This document shows, piece by piece, positions 20,836 through 30,231 of a stretch of 64,000 nt of DNA. This stretch comes from Prevotellamassilia timonensis (GTDB taxonomy: Bacteria; Bacteroidota; Bacteroidia; Bacteroidales; Bacteroidaceae), in the NCBI RefSeq assembly GCF_021531665.1, contig NZ_JADYUH010000001.1, forward strand, positions 115,243-179,242, given 5' to 3'. The translations under genes and the position numbers were made by a program. Position 1 is the stretch's first letter. Every line of letters starts with the position of its first letter. Below the pieces are notes generated by a model. That model ran no database searches, was not told the origin of the DNA, and saw only the letters and a list, made by a program, of their open reading frames with translations.

Positions 20836-20895
20836 ATTTCATCCGGCGTGAATCGTCGCAGATGAAAGAAGCCGGAAACCATTAAGAAACCAATC

Positions 20896-20942
20896 AAGGT
20901 GCTCTCAGAACCAGTTCGCAGGTTTTGAGAGCACCTTTTGGT
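20896..20942 (+). terminator. Strong terminator after the ompA-like gene
   Basis: A 17-bp stem (AAGGTGCTCTCAGAACC with GGTTTTGAGAGCACCTT, a single G-T pair) and an 8-nt loop end in TTTTGG. Confidence 0.85.
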
Positions 20943-20978
20943 TTGCCCGTTCTCGTCTCCGCAAAGCCAACGCCGCTA

Positions 20979-21031
20979 TGACACCTCCGTGACGCCTTCG
21001 TGACACCTTCGTGACACCTCTGTGACACCGT
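20979..21031. repeat. Short 11-bp tandem repeat (TGACACCTTCG)
   Basis: About 4.6 units start at 20979, 20990, 21001, 21012 and 21023. It lies in the 440-bp gap before recD2, which otherwise shows no feature beyond the terminator. Confidence 0.7.
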
Positions 21032-21275
21032 CTCCGAACTGTCGCGAACCCACCGTGCGCGTTGCGTAAGCACCGCGACTGATGAAGTGCGTTTAGTGGA
21101 CAGCGATGCTTGAAAAAAGGTTCAGAAGGTGGTTTTGCGTCTAAAAATGAAGCGAGTTCTTCAAATCTCGGAGGAATGATGACGGGCAGATGCATCGAAC
21201 TTCTTAAATTTGCCAAACTCTCGGAGACGTTCTCCCGGGGAATCACCTAACCCTATATTCTCAGCAGAATTTTCT

Positions 21276-23414
21276 ATGTCCAAAACGATGCGTTGCGTGG
21301 TGGAACACATCACCTTCCAAAGTGCAGAGACGGGCTATTCCGTCTTGCGCGTCAGTTCTTCTGACTATAAGTCCCTCGTCACCGTGGTCGGTAACTTCCT
21401 CGGCGTGGGTGTGGGGACCGTTTTGCAGTGTGAGGGCGATTGGAAGACTTCGCGTTTCGGGCAGCAGTTTGAGTGTGAACGTTGGGAGGAGGTGATGCCT
21501 GCCACCGCCTACGGCATAGAAAAATATCTCGGCAGCGGTTTGGTCAAAGGCATCGGACCTCGTTTTGCGCGTCTCATTGTCGCCAAGTTCGGCACTGAAA
21601 CCATCCACGTGATTGAAAACGACATCAAGCGCCTCTATGAGGTGGAAGGAATCGGCAAGAAACGCGTGGAACAAATCCAAGAGAGTTGGGCAAAGCAAAA
21701 GGACATCAAGAACGTCATGCTCTTCTTGCAGGGACATGGCGTGAGCGTTGCCTATGCCACAAAGATTTATGGGAAATATGGGCAGGACAGCGTGGAGATG
21801 GTGAAGAGTAATCCCTATCGTCTTGCCGATGAGATTTGGGGAATCGGCTTCAAAACCGCCGATGGCATTGCCCAAAAGCTCGGCTATGAAAAGAGTGACC
21901 CGCGCCGCTGTCGCAGCGGACTGCTCTACACGCTTCAGGTCTTCTCCGAGGACGGTCATTGTTTTGGCGAGGAGGAGTCGCTGGTGAGCGAGACCGTGAA
22001 ACTGCTTGAGGCTGACGAAGAGACGATTCGCACCGCTTTGGAGGATATGTGTGAGAACGGCTTGCTCGTTCGGGAAGAGGAGCGGGTCTATCTTCCGGCT
22101 TTCTTCAAGGCTGAGAAGTCGGTGGCTGAAGGGCTCGCCATCCTGGTTCGCACTTCGGGCGACAGTCTCTTCAAACTTTCCGTGGACATTGACGAACTGC
22201 AGCGAGAAGCGGGTGTCACCTATGATGAGGTGCAGATTGCCGCTATCCGCCAAGCCATCGCTTCAAAGGTCATGGTGCTGACCGGCGGACCGGGCACAGG
22301 AAAGACCACCACGACGCGTGCCATCATCGCCGCGTTGGAAGCAGCGAAACTGCGCATCCTGCTCGCCGCTCCGACCGGGCGCGCTGCCAAACGAATGAGC
22401 GAAGCAACGGGGAAGGAGGCAAAGACGATTCACCGCTTGTTGGAATATAATCCGCAAGAGGGCTGCAACCGCAATGCGGACAATCCTTTGGAAGGTGACG
22501 TGCTCATCGTGGACGAATGCTCCATGATTGACTTGATGCTGATGTATTTCCTCGTCAAAGCCATTCCGCCCCACATGCGTCTCGTCATGGTCGGCGACAC
22601 CGACCAGTTGCCGAGCGTCGGCGCGGGCAATGTGCTGCGTGACATCATCCTTTCCAACGTGGTGCCTGTCGTTCGTCTCACCCGTATTTTCCGGCAGGCG
22701 CAGTCCAGTCGAATTGTGATGAATGCCCATGCCATCAACCAAGGCCGCTTCCCCGACATCAGCAATGGGCTTCAGACCGACTTTTTCTTCCTTCCGCAAT
22801 CCGATGCCGAGACTGTCGTGAAGGACATCGTGGCTTTGGTGCGCGACCGTTTGCCTCGTGCCTACAAAGTGCGTTCCTCCCAGATTCAGGTCCTCTCGCC
22901 CATGCAGCGCGGAACGCTGGGAACGGTGAATCTGAACCGTGCTCTGCAAGAGGCTCTGAATCCCGGAAAGGGTGGACTGGTGCGCGGCGCAGTGTCTTTT
23001 CGTCGCGGCGACCGCGTCATGCAACTGAAGAACAACTATGACAAAGATGTCTATAACGGTGACATGGGGCACATCGTGAGCATTGATCGGGAAGAACAAT
23101 CGCTCAAGGTTTCCTTTGATGGGCGTGAGGTGGACTATGACGGCTCCGACCTCGACGAACTGACGCTCTCCTATGCCACCACCATCCACAAGTCTCAGGG
23201 GTCGGAGTTTCCCATCGTCGTCATGCCGGTGCTGATGGCGCACTTCGTCATGTTGCAGCGAAATCTGATTTACACCGGCATCACTCGCGCCAAGAAAATC
23301 TGCGTTCTGGTCGGTGAAACCAAAGCATTGAACACTGCCATCCGCAATGTGAGTTCCCTGCAGCGCTACACTCGTCTCTCCCAGCGTCTGGCGGAAATGG
23401 TCAAGAGTCTTTGA
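21276..23414 (+). CDS. recD2: RecD2-type ATP-dependent DNA helicase
   Basis: This 712-residue SF1B helicase without RecBC partners has an N-terminal OB-like region and helix-hairpin-helix repeats (KYLGSGLVKGIGPRFARLIV, VEGIGKKRVEQI, IWGIGFKTADGIA) that distinguish RecD2 from RecD. Helicase motifs follow: Walker A GGPGTGKTTTT (around 337), Walker B LIVDECSMID (around 410), VGDTDQLPSVG, TRIFRQAQ, ATTIHKSQGSEF and YTGITRAKK. RecD2 proteins act in DNA repair and recombination as 5'-3' helicases. The start MSKTMRCVVEHI matches the family; an ATG 66 bp upstream would add an unlikely leader. It stands alone, with a 99-bp gap to the next gene. Confidence 0.92.
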   Translation: MSKTMRCVVEHITFQSAETGYSVLRVSSSDYKSLVTVVGNFLGVGVGTVLQCEGDWKTSRFGQQFECERWEEVMPATAYGIEKYLGSGLVKGIGPRFARLIVAKFGTETIHVIENDIKRLYEVEGIGKKRVEQIQESWAKQKDIKNVMLFLQGHGVSVAYATKIYGKYGQDSVEMVKSNPYRLADEIWGIGFKTADGIAQKLGYEKSDPRRCRSGLLYTLQVFSEDGHCFGEEESLVSETVKLLEADEETIRTALEDMCENGLLVREEERVYLPAFFKAEKSVAEGLAILVRTSGDSLFKLSVDIDELQREAGVTYDEVQIAAIRQAIASKVMVLTGGPGTGKTTTTRAIIAALEAAKLRILLAAPTGRAAKRMSEATGKEAKTIHRLLEYNPQEGCNRNADNPLEGDVLIVDECSMIDLMLMYFLVKAIPPHMRLVMVGDTDQLPSVGAGNVLRDIILSNVVPVVRLTRIFRQAQSSRIVMNAHAINQGRFPDISNGLQTDFFFLPQSDAETVVKDIVALVRDRLPRAYKVRSSQIQVLSPMQRGTLGTVNLNRALQEALNPGKGGLVRGAVSFRRGDRVMQLKNNYDKDVYNGDMGHIVSIDREEQSLKVSFDGREVDYDGSDLDELTLSYATTIHKSQGSEFPIVVMPVLMAHFVMLQRNLIYTGITRAKKICVLVGETKALNTAIRNVSSLQRYTRLSQRLAEMVKSL

Positions 23415-23513
23415 GAAAGAAACGTTCTCGTGAAGACTCCTTGTCTTGTGAAATTTAGAACTTCCCTCAATCATCACCTCTTTTAGAAAACCTCCTTAGT
23501 TTACAGTACGAAT

Positions 23514-24863
23514 ATGAGCATTGAAGAAATCATTGGGGCTGTGCGGAAATATTTCAACATCATGCCCGACATGGAAGACCGAGCGGAGATTGTTTCCCAA
23601 ATCAGTCAAGGTGTCAGTTTCAAAGGCGCGAACCTCTGGGTGTTGATTTTCGCCATTTTCATCGCCTCGCTCGGACTGGATGTCAATTCCACGGCGGTCA
23701 TCATTGGCGCCATGTTGATTTCACCTTTGATGGGTCCCATCATTGGCATGGGACTCGCCATCGGCATCAACGACATCGACCTCCTGCGGCGCTCCTATCG
23801 AAACTTTGGCGTCGCCACCCTCATCAGCGTCCTGACCGCCACGGTCTATTTCCTCATCACACCGCTCGGTGAGGCACAGTCGGAACTCTTGGCACGCACC
23901 TCGCCGACCATCTATGACGTCTTGATTGCCACCTTTGGCGGAGCCGCAGGCATCACCGCCCTCTGCACAAAAGGCAAGGGCAACGTCATTCCCGGCGTCG
24001 CCATCGCCACCGCGCTCATGCCGCCGCTCTGCACCGCCGGATTCGGACTTGCCTCGGGCAACATCCTCTATTTCCTCGGGGCGTTCTATCTCTTCTTCAT
24101 CAACACCGTGTTCATCACGATTTCCACCTATGTCGGCGTTCGGCTCATGCACTTCCCCCAAAAGCAGTTTCTCAAGGAAGAGAATGAAAAACGGGCGCGC
24201 CGCATTGTCTGGGGACTTGTCGTGGTGACCATGATTCCTGCCGCTATCATGACTTTCGGAATCGTGCGCCGCGGCATCTCTGACAGCAACGTGCGAAACT
24301 TTCTCAAAAACGAGCTGACGCAGAGTGGCACACAAATCATTTCCGGCGAAATCTTGGAGGACTCTCTTTGGCTCAACGTCGTTGCCGTCGGAAAGGAAAT
24401 CTCCGAAAGCAAGATAACAGAAGCAGAAAAACGACTTGCAAATTACGGTCTGAAGGACTATCGCCTGCACCTCATTCAGGGAACACGCTCCGACAGCCTG
24501 CTTCAGCTGAGTCATCAATTGACGCAGGCGGCTTCGAGTCGGGAAAACCGAGAAAAGCAGGTTTTGGAATTGAATGCACGCGTCAGCGAATTGACCTCGC
24601 AGCTTGCTGACTACACACGCCTTGAACGACTTTCTTCCGAGATTCGTGGCGAGTTGGCAGCAGTCTTTCCGCAGGTGAGAACCGTGGCTCTTTCCAAGGC
24701 TGTGCAGGCGCAGCGTGACACGACCGCCACGACGAGTTTCGTTTCGGCGATGGTCGGTTTGTCAAAGGGCAAGCGTCTCTCCTCGGAGGAGCGACTGAAA
24801 TTGAAGGAATGGCTGCGGGCTCGCTGCAAGGCAGACAGTCTCGTGCTTTGCGTGATGGAATGA
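23514..24863 (+). CDS. DUF389 / TIGR00341-like membrane protein
   Basis: This 449-residue protein has a hydrophobic N-terminal half holding the family signature IASLGLDVNSTAVIIGAMLI followed by SPLMGPIIGMG (around 50-85), with further segments to about 245 (GVATLISVLTATVYFLI, GVAIATALMPPLCTAGFGLA, FLGAFYLFFINTVFITIS). From about 300 onward it is soluble and partly coiled coil (ENREKQVLELNARVSELTSQ). The family is widespread and of unknown function. It follows recD2 on the same strand and ends in a shared bidirectional terminator. Confidence 0.85.
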   Translation: MSIEEIIGAVRKYFNIMPDMEDRAEIVSQISQGVSFKGANLWVLIFAIFIASLGLDVNSTAVIIGAMLISPLMGPIIGMGLAIGINDIDLLRRSYRNFGVATLISVLTATVYFLITPLGEAQSELLARTSPTIYDVLIATFGGAAGITALCTKGKGNVIPGVAIATALMPPLCTAGFGLASGNILYFLGAFYLFFINTVFITISTYVGVRLMHFPQKQFLKEENEKRARRIVWGLVVVTMIPAAIMTFGIVRRGISDSNVRNFLKNELTQSGTQIISGEILEDSLWLNVVAVGKEISESKITEAEKRLANYGLKDYRLHLIQGTRSDSLLQLSHQLTQAASSRENREKQVLELNARVSELTSQLADYTRLERLSSEIRGELAAVFPQVRTVALSKAVQAQRDTTATTSFVSAMVGLSKGKRLSSEERLKLKEWLRARCKADSLVLCVME

Positions 24864-24901
24864 GCCGTTTCCACGTCCTGTTCTTTTGTCGAAAACCCAC
24901 G

Positions 24902-24938
24902 AAAAATGCGCTGTCATGATGGCAGCGCATTTTTCGTT
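24902..24938. terminator. Bidirectional terminator between DUF389 and an S41 peptidase
   Basis: A perfect 12-bp stem AAAAATGCGCTG/CAGCGCATTTTT has a 9-nt loop. T-runs at both ends suit the two convergent genes. Confidence 0.8.
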
Positions 24939-24990
24939 ATTAGTAAAAACTTCTTCCGAAGTGTTTTTTCGAAGCGGATGAATCTCCTAT

Positions 24991-26676
24991 TTATGCTTCC
25001 GGCTCGCCCGTGAGGCGTTTGTGCATCTCCTTCTTGTTCTGCAGCATTCGGATGGCTTCTTTCAGTTGCTTGTCGTATTGAAGAGCATAGCGCTCGCTGC
25101 CGGCGTTGTAATAGTAGTTCGCCACGATGGCGGCTTCCACGGCTTGTCTCACGAGATTCTCCCAACGGTGCAGGTCGGTCACCACGTCGTGCGTCAGTTT
25201 CTTTTCCAAAGCCTCCAATTCCGCCTTGGCGTCTTGTTCGTAGCCTTCATAGCGTGCCACCTTTTTCAGCACTTCCAGGTAGTGCAGGCTTTGACGGTCG
25301 TAGGTGAAGCCTTTTTCTTGCATATATTTGCAGAATTCCTCATACTCTTCGTTCGTCAAGTGGAATTTCTCGGGTTCTCCGATGGAGGCGTGTTTGATGC
25401 GATATTCCACGCAGTAGTCAAACAGTTGTTCGCTCTGCGTAAGGTAGTAGATGATGCGCGGCAGGCTGTCCGCTTTGACAACGATGTCCGGCGTGATGCC
25501 ACCTCCGTCGCGCACAATTCTTCCGGCAGCGGTGAAAAACTCTTTGGCGAGGGAGTCCGGTTTGTGGACAGGCATGCCGTCCTTGAAGTCGTAGGCTTGT
25601 ATGCAGCGTCCGGAGGGAATGTAGTATTTCGCCCACGTCATCTTCAGTGCGCCGTTGTAGGGCATCTCGCGGCTCTGTTGCACGAGCCCTTTGCCATAGG
25701 TTCGTTCGCCCAAGATGATGGCTCGGTCATAGTCTTGCAGTGCGCCGCTGGTGATTTCAGCCGCTGAGGCTGTGCCGAAGTTTGTCAGCACAATCAGCGG
25801 GATGTCCGGGTCCTGTGCGTCAAGAGTGGTTTTATAGACGTGGTTTGCTTCTTTCACTTTTCCACGTGTCCGAAGCACCTCTCTGCCTCGTTGTATGAAG
25901 AGGTTCACGGTGCTGACCGCTTCGTCCATCACGCCGCCCGGATTGTCGCGCAGGTCAAGAATCAGTGAGCGGGCTCCTTGTTGTTTCAGTTCTGTCAGGG
26001 CGCGGCGGATTTCGTTGGCAGAACCCTCAATGAATTTAGAAAGACTAATGAATCCGATGCTGTCGGCAACCAGTGTGGCGAGAGAGACGCTGGGCACACT
26101 GACTTTTTGGCGAGTGATTTGAAATGTCATCACTTTGTCAAGGACGGGACGCTTCACCTTCACCACGATTGTCGTGCCGGATTCGCCGCGCAATTTGTTG
26201 CTGACGCTTTCGGAGTAGTCTTGAATCTTGTCTGCATCTTTCTCGTGACACGTCCCCAAGTCCTTACCGTCAATGCTCAGCAGGATGTCGCCCGGGAGGA
26301 GTCCGCTTGTGGCAGCGGGAGAATTTTCGTAGGGCAAGCCGATGACACATCTTCCCGATGCTTCCTGAAATTGAATGCTTGAGCCAATGCCGCTATATTT
26401 TCCTGTGGAAAGCAGCTTCAAGTCCTCCGTGTTCTCCTGCGGATAGTACTCCGTGTAGGGGTCCAGTTGTTGAAGCATGTAGTCCAGCGCATTGCGGATG
26501 TTCTTCTCCGCGTTCAACGTGTCCACGTAGTAGAGGTCTAAGTCACGATAGACAGAGTTAAAGATGTCCAGCTGCTTGGAGACGTCAAAATTGTGGTTGT
26601 CGCTGTTTTGTGCGGCGAGCGGCGCACTCGCGAGGAGCGGGCACACCATAAATAATATAAGGGAAAGTGTTTTCAT
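24991..26676 (-). CDS. S41 family C-terminal processing peptidase, second paralogue
   Basis: This 561-residue protein has a signal peptide (LILFMVCPLLASAPLAAQ), then a PDZ domain (roughly 90-180: SGIGSSIQF, TSGLLPGDILLSIDG) and a tail-protease core with S304 in GTASAAEITSG and K329 in RTYGKGLVQ. A C-terminal helical extension of about 130 residues is present, as in Bacteroidales members. It would process proteins in the periplasm. It begins 42 bp behind the PfkB kinase gene on the same strand, so co-transcription is likely. It is only broadly similar to the S41 protein at 9.8 kb. Confidence 0.88.
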   Translation of the reverse strand: MKTLSLILFMVCPLLASAPLAAQNSDNHNFDVSKQLDIFNSVYRDLDLYYVDTLNAEKNIRNALDYMLQQLDPYTEYYPQENTEDLKLLSTGKYSGIGSSIQFQEASGRCVIGLPYENSPAATSGLLPGDILLSIDGKDLGTCHEKDADKIQDYSESVSNKLRGESGTTIVVKVKRPVLDKVMTFQITRQKVSVPSVSLATLVADSIGFISLSKFIEGSANEIRRALTELKQQGARSLILDLRDNPGGVMDEAVSTVNLFIQRGREVLRTRGKVKEANHVYKTTLDAQDPDIPLIVLTNFGTASAAEITSGALQDYDRAIILGERTYGKGLVQQSREMPYNGALKMTWAKYYIPSGRCIQAYDFKDGMPVHKPDSLAKEFFTAAGRIVRDGGGITPDIVVKADSLPRIIYYLTQSEQLFDYCVEYRIKHASIGEPEKFHLTNEEYEEFCKYMQEKGFTYDRQSLHYLEVLKKVARYEGYEQDAKAELEALEKKLTHDVVTDLHRWENLVRQAVEAAIVANYYYNAGSERYALQYDKQLKEAIRMLQNKKEMHKRLTGEPEA

Positions 26677-26718
26677 CTGAGAAATTGACTTGGAAAAGCC
26701 GTGTGGCAGGCGGGTTCA

Positions 26719-27702
26719 TCAAACGTTTTCGTTCCACGAGTTTCTGATTTGTGCCCATGTCTCCGGGCTTAGGGCGGTGCCGACCACTTCAATGATGTGT
26801 CCTGCCAGGAGTGAACCGAGTTCAGCACAGGCTGTCAGGCTGCTGTTCGTGGAGAGCGCATGGAGGAAGCCGGCGGAGAAATAGTCGCCCGCTGCTGTTG
26901 TATCCACGACGTGTGGCACCTCGCGGGCGGGGCAGTGGGCAGTTTCGTCGCCCCTTTTCACCCACACGCCTCGTTTGCCAATCTTGACCACCGCCAGTTC
27001 GCAGAGGTCAGAGAGGCGGTGAAGATTGTGTTTCGCGTGGTCTTCGCCGGTGAAGGCAGCTGCTTCCTGTTCGTTGGCAAAGACGATGTCGGTCTGATGC
27101 AGGAGTTCCTCAAAGAAATCGCGCTCCTCGAGCACGATGTTGTAGCTCGCAAGGTCCAGACAAACCTTCAGTCCCGCCTCGTGGGCAAGTTCGACGGCGC
27201 GTCGGATGAGCGCGTGGTTCTGCACGAGATATCCTTCAATGTAGAAGAAGTCATAGTCGTCAAACCATTCCGGCTTCACGTCTTCCGCTTCCAGTGCGGC
27301 GGCAGCGCCGAGATAAGTACCAAAAGTGCGTTGTCCGTCAGGCGTGATGAACGTGGAAGCCACGCCCGTCGGCAGTTCCTCGTCGCGAATCAGTCGGGCT
27401 GCGATGCCGTGTTCTTTGCAGTTGGCGGCAAAGAAGTCGCCGGGCTCGTCTTTCCCGACTCTGCCAATCAGTCCTGGGGCGCCTCCCATGTTGGCGATGG
27501 CGAGGATGGTGTTACACGCTGAGCCTCCGGTTGTGCGTAGCGGATTCATGGAATGCAACCTTTTTTGGATTTGAAGGTAGCGTTCAGTTCGGATGAGTTG
27601 CATGGACCCTTTGGGGAGGTCAAATTCTTGCAACAAGTCTTCGTTGGGAATCTGCACGAGCGAGTCCACGAGTGCGTTCCCAATGCCCAGGATTCTTTTC
27701 AT
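26719..27702 (-). CDS. PfkB-family carbohydrate/nucleoside kinase (adenosine-kinase-like)
   Basis: This 327-residue ribokinase-superfamily enzyme has the N-terminal ILGIGNALVDSLV, the TTGGSACNTILAIANMGG substrate motif (about 54-71) and the C-terminal DTTAAGDYFSAGFLHAL with the catalytic aspartate near residue 272; the anion-hole residues read AAGD rather than the common GAGD. Sequence pattern and length resemble adenosine kinase-like members in Bacteroides, but the sugar or nucleoside is not certain. An in-frame ATG lies 15 bp further upstream (MQKIR); the shorter start fits the family and leaves a normal leader after the TATCTTTG box. The S41 peptidase follows. Confidence 0.8.
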   Translation of the reverse strand: MKRILGIGNALVDSLVQIPNEDLLQEFDLPKGSMQLIRTERYLQIQKRLHSMNPLRTTGGSACNTILAIANMGGAPGLIGRVGKDEPGDFFAANCKEHGIAARLIRDEELPTGVASTFITPDGQRTFGTYLGAAAALEAEDVKPEWFDDYDFFYIEGYLVQNHALIRRAVELAHEAGLKVCLDLASYNIVLEERDFFEELLHQTDIVFANEQEAAAFTGEDHAKHNLHRLSDLCELAVVKIGKRGVWVKRGDETAHCPAREVPHVVDTTAAGDYFSAGFLHALSTNSSLTACAELGSLLAGHIIEVVGTALSPETWAQIRNSWNENV

Positions 27703-27727
27703 TCTAATTTTTTGCAAATTTTCTCTG

Positions 27728-27735
27728 CAAAGATA
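27728..27735 (-). promoter_or_regulatory. -7 box TATCTTTG, PfkB kinase promoter
   Basis: It is an exact TAnnTTTG match on the minus strand, 25 bp upstream of the chosen start. Confidence 0.5.
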
Positions 27736-27757
27736 GTGCTAAATTCAAAATTATCTC

Positions 27758-27765
27758 TACCTTTG
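27758..27765 (+). promoter_or_regulatory. -7 box TACCTTTG, tRNA-Asn promoter
   Basis: It is an exact TAnnTTTG match 52 bp before the mature tRNA 5' end, back to back with the kinase promoter. Confidence 0.5.
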
Positions 27766-27817
27766 CACCGCAATTACGGAAAGAGACTTTCTTCTCATCG
27801 TTTCCGCAAGTTGTTTT

Positions 27818-27891
27818 GCTTCAGTAGCTCAGTTGGTTAGAGCACCTGACTGTTAATCAGGGGGTCGTTGGTTCAAGCCCATCCTGAAGCG
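27818..27891 (+). tRNA. tRNA-Asn (GTT)
   Basis: This 74-nt cloverleaf has acceptor stem GCTTCAG/CTGAAGC, D arm around AGCTCAGTTGGTTAGAGC, anticodon loop CTGTTAA with anticodon GTT, and T arm with GGTTCAAGCCC. CCA is not encoded, as usual in Bacteroidota. Confidence 0.95.
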
Positions 27892-27897
27892 CAAATT

Positions 27898-27925
27898 CCG
27901 AATCGGTCTCCCGGTTCGGATTTTT
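27898..27925 (+). terminator. Terminator after tRNA-Asn
   Basis: A 9-bp stem CCGAATCGG/CCGGTTCGG has one G-T pair and a TCTC loop, followed by ATTTTTG. Confidence 0.7.
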
Positions 27926-28014
27926 GTTGTTGTATGCCTGGTTCGTCAAGACCGTCTGACCCGTGAATCCTTGCTGTCCGATAAATGGGCTCAATGGATT
28001 GCGTAATCACCGCC

Positions 28015-28317
28015 TCACGGCACGGGGTCATAACCACTGCCGCCCCAAGGATGGCAGCGCAGGATGCGGCGTGCGGCGAGCCACGTGCCTTTGAGAGGAC
28101 CGTGCTTGCGGAGTGCTTCCAGCGCATACTGCGAGCAGGTGGGAGTGAAGCGACAGGCGGGAGGAGTGTAGGGCGAGATGTAGTGACGGTAGAAATGTAT
28201 CGGCAGACACATCAACCAAACCGCCGCGCGGCTCACACGTGACAAGGGACGGCGGGACGGGGTTGGCGTCTGCTCTTCGTTCACTGAGTGCATTGTTGCG
28301 AGAGCGTCGATTTTCAT
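28015..28317 (-). CDS. yidD: Membrane protein insertion efficiency factor
   Basis: This 100-residue protein carries the compact YidD core: [35 protein letters not shown] and [16 protein letters not shown], with the conserved cysteines. YidD is a small membrane-associated protein thought to help YidC-dependent insertion. The N-terminal ~30 residues are an extension on the usual 70-85 residue length; the ATG was chosen because it overlaps the stop of the upstream dus gene (ATGA), a coupling arrangement. It is the last gene of a leftward cluster and is separated from rnpA, its common neighbour. Confidence 0.9.
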   Translation of the reverse strand: MKIDALATMHSVNEEQTPTPSRRPLSRVSRAAVWLMCLPIHFYRHYISPYTPPACRFTPTCSQYALEALRKHGPLKGTWLAARRILRCHPWGGSGYDPVP

Positions 28318-29351
28318 ACGTTCGGTTTGTGTTCGCGTGCGGCGCAGAGTTTTTGGAAGGCTTCGTCCATGAGGGCGAAGAGTTCTTCGGTTGTTTCGGC
28401 GCGGAGGATGGCAATGCGCAGCGGGCGGAAGTCGGGAATCCCCTTGAACAATGGCGTGGCGGCGAGGTGACGACGGGAGTGGAGAATGCCGCTGCGTTCG
28501 CCGCAACGCTCCACGCTGAGGTTCACCTGCTGCTTCAAAACAGCGAGTTTCCAAGCGTCAGAGAGTGGAGCGGCATCGGTGGAAATGGCTTGGCTGACGT
28601 CAAGGCTCGTTCCGTCCAAGTGGTCGCGAATCTCCTTGAAAATCCAAGGACAGCCAAAGGTGGCACGCCCCACCATGACGGCATCTACGCCAAGGTCGTC
28701 AAAGAGTCGCTGTGCGGTCTTTCCGTCCGCAATGTCGCCGTTGGCAATGATGGGAATGTGAATGCGTGGGTTGCGTCGCACCTCGCCGATGAGGCTGTGG
28801 TCCGCCTGACCTTGATACATTTGCGCACGGGTTCTGCCGTGAATCGTGAGTGCCTCGATGCCGCAGTCCTGAAGTTGTTCGGCGAGGGAGGTGATGACCA
28901 AGTGTTCCGAGTCCCAGCCCAATCGCGTCTTGGCGGTGACGGGAACAGAGACCGCGTCCACGACGTGGCGCGTGATGTCCAGCAAGAGCGGAATGTTCTG
29001 CAGAAGTCCCGCGCCGGCGCCTTTTCCAGCCACTCGTTTCACGGGGCAGCCGAAGTTCAAGTCCAGCACGTCGGGGTGCGCCTTCTCCACCACAATCTGG
29101 GCGGCGTCGCGCATGGCTATCGGGTCTTTGCCGTAAATCTGAATCGCCACGGGACGTTCGTCGGGGCTCACGCGCAGTTTGTCGAGACTCTTCCCGACCA
29201 TGCGCACCAAAGCGTCGGAGGCGACGAACTCAGAATAGACCATGGAAGCACCGAGACTGCGGCACAGCAGACGGAAGCCGATGTCGGTGACATCTTCCAT
29301 GGGAGCAAGCAGCACGGGGCGAGGACCGAGGTCAATGTTTCGTATTTTCAT
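28314..29351 (-). CDS. dusB: tRNA-dihydrouridine synthase (DusB-like)
   Basis: This 345-residue flavoprotein reduces specific uridines in the tRNA D-loop. It has [18 protein letters not shown] (about 15-32), the [10 protein letters not shown] segment, the catalytic cysteine in [20 protein letters not shown] (C102), [10 protein letters not shown], and the FMN phosphate site [11 protein letters not shown]. The sequence suits the bacterial DusB branch; exact target uridines are not predictable. It ends in a 4-bp overlap with yidD and starts 14 bp after the CPBP protease gene, so all three are likely one transcript. Confidence 0.88.
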   Translation of the reverse strand: MKIRNIDLGPRPVLLAPMEDVTDIGFRLLCRSLGASMVYSEFVASDALVRMVGKSLDKLRVSPDERPVAIQIYGKDPIAMRDAAQIVVEKAHPDVLDLNFGCPVKRVAGKGAGAGLLQNIPLLLDITRHVVDAVSVPVTAKTRLGWDSEHLVITSLAEQLQDCGIEALTIHGRTRAQMYQGQADHSLIGEVRRNPRIHIPIIANGDIADGKTAQRLFDDLGVDAVMVGRATFGCPWIFKEIRDHLDGTSLDVSQAISTDAAPLSDAWKLAVLKQQVNLSVERCGERSGILHSRRHLAATPLFKGIPDFRPLRIAILRAETTEELFALMDEAFQKLCAAREHKPNV

Positions 29352-29365
29352 GAAGTCGGAGAATA

Positions 29366-30172
29366 CTAATTCTTTGAGGAAACAATCTTTTCACGCCACA
29401 CGGGACGAACGATGGGCAGGAGAACGGCGATGCCGGCGATGGTGAGGAGCGTGCCGAGCGCAAGGTTTGCCCAGAGCGGGAATGATTCTGTTGCTTCGCT
29501 CAGTGAGGGGAAACAAAGAAGCAGCACGGCGAGGGCGTTGTTGAGAATGTGGGCGGGAAGGCAGAGACGCATGTCGCCGGTGCGCAGAAAGAGTAAGCCG
29601 AAGAGGATGCCGATGAAGAAGGCGGGCAGTCCCTGTTGCCAGTTGCCGTGGAAGAGAGCAAAGCAGAAAGCGGCGAGAGCGGCAGCCCCCCAGGCGGGAA
29701 GCCCGCGGCGGAAGAGCACCCGCGTGATGCCGGCGCGGAAGAGCAACTCTTCACATGCCGGACCGACGAGACAGAGCAACGCCACACAGAAAACATTGTT
29801 CTTCTGTTGTTCAAACATGGCTTGTGTGCCGGCGTCGTCCAGTCCGAACGGGGCGAACAGAAACGAAAGTCCCAGTGCCAACAAAAGTGTGCCGACGCAG
29901 GATTGAATCATCATCCGTGAAGAGTCTGCTTCTGTCACTGCCACGGGAACGTCCTTGACGCGGTCGCGACGATACCATATATATATACCCACCGAAAGCA
30001 GCAACTCGGCAAAGAAGAGGCTGACGCCGAAACCGACCGGCGGGAGATTCATCAGTACGGCGGGGTCAAGAGGCGCCACAGAAATCTCTGGCATGAAAAA
30101 AATGATGGTCAGCACGAGCGCAAGCAGTTGCGCCGCGAAAAAAAGAAGGAGAAGAAGAATGGAAGGAAGCAT
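29366..30172 (-). CDS. CPBP family intramembrane glutamic endopeptidase
   Basis: This 268-residue protein has about eight hydrophobic segments. The three Rce1/CPBP motifs are in order: CEELLFRAGITRVLFRRG (catalytic EE near 140), FCFALFHGNWQQGLPAFFIG and LPAHILNNALAVLLL. Family members cleave substrates within the membrane; in bacteria they are linked to peptide maturation or surface-protein traits, and no substrate can be named here. Gaps to its neighbours are 14 bp (dus) and 59 bp (ribF). Confidence 0.88.
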   Translation of the reverse strand: MLPSILLLLLFFAAQLLALVLTIIFFMPEISVAPLDPAVLMNLPPVGFGVSLFFAELLLSVGIYIWYRRDRVKDVPVAVTEADSSRMMIQSCVGTLLLALGLSFLFAPFGLDDAGTQAMFEQQKNNVFCVALLCLVGPACEELLFRAGITRVLFRRGLPAWGAAALAAFCFALFHGNWQQGLPAFFIGILFGLLFLRTGDMRLCLPAHILNNALAVLLLCFPSLSEATESFPLWANLALGTLLTIAGIAVLLPIVRPVWREKIVSSKN

Positions 30173-30231
30173 GAGTGAGGGAGGCGAAGCCGCTATTTCG
30201 GTTTTTTGTTTCGGTTTTCAGATTCCAAGTT

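Noticed and set aside
9828..26676. The two S41 peptidases as a recent duplication
   Set aside because: They share catalytic motifs only; the PDZ, linker and C-terminal regions differ clearly, so they are old paralogues.
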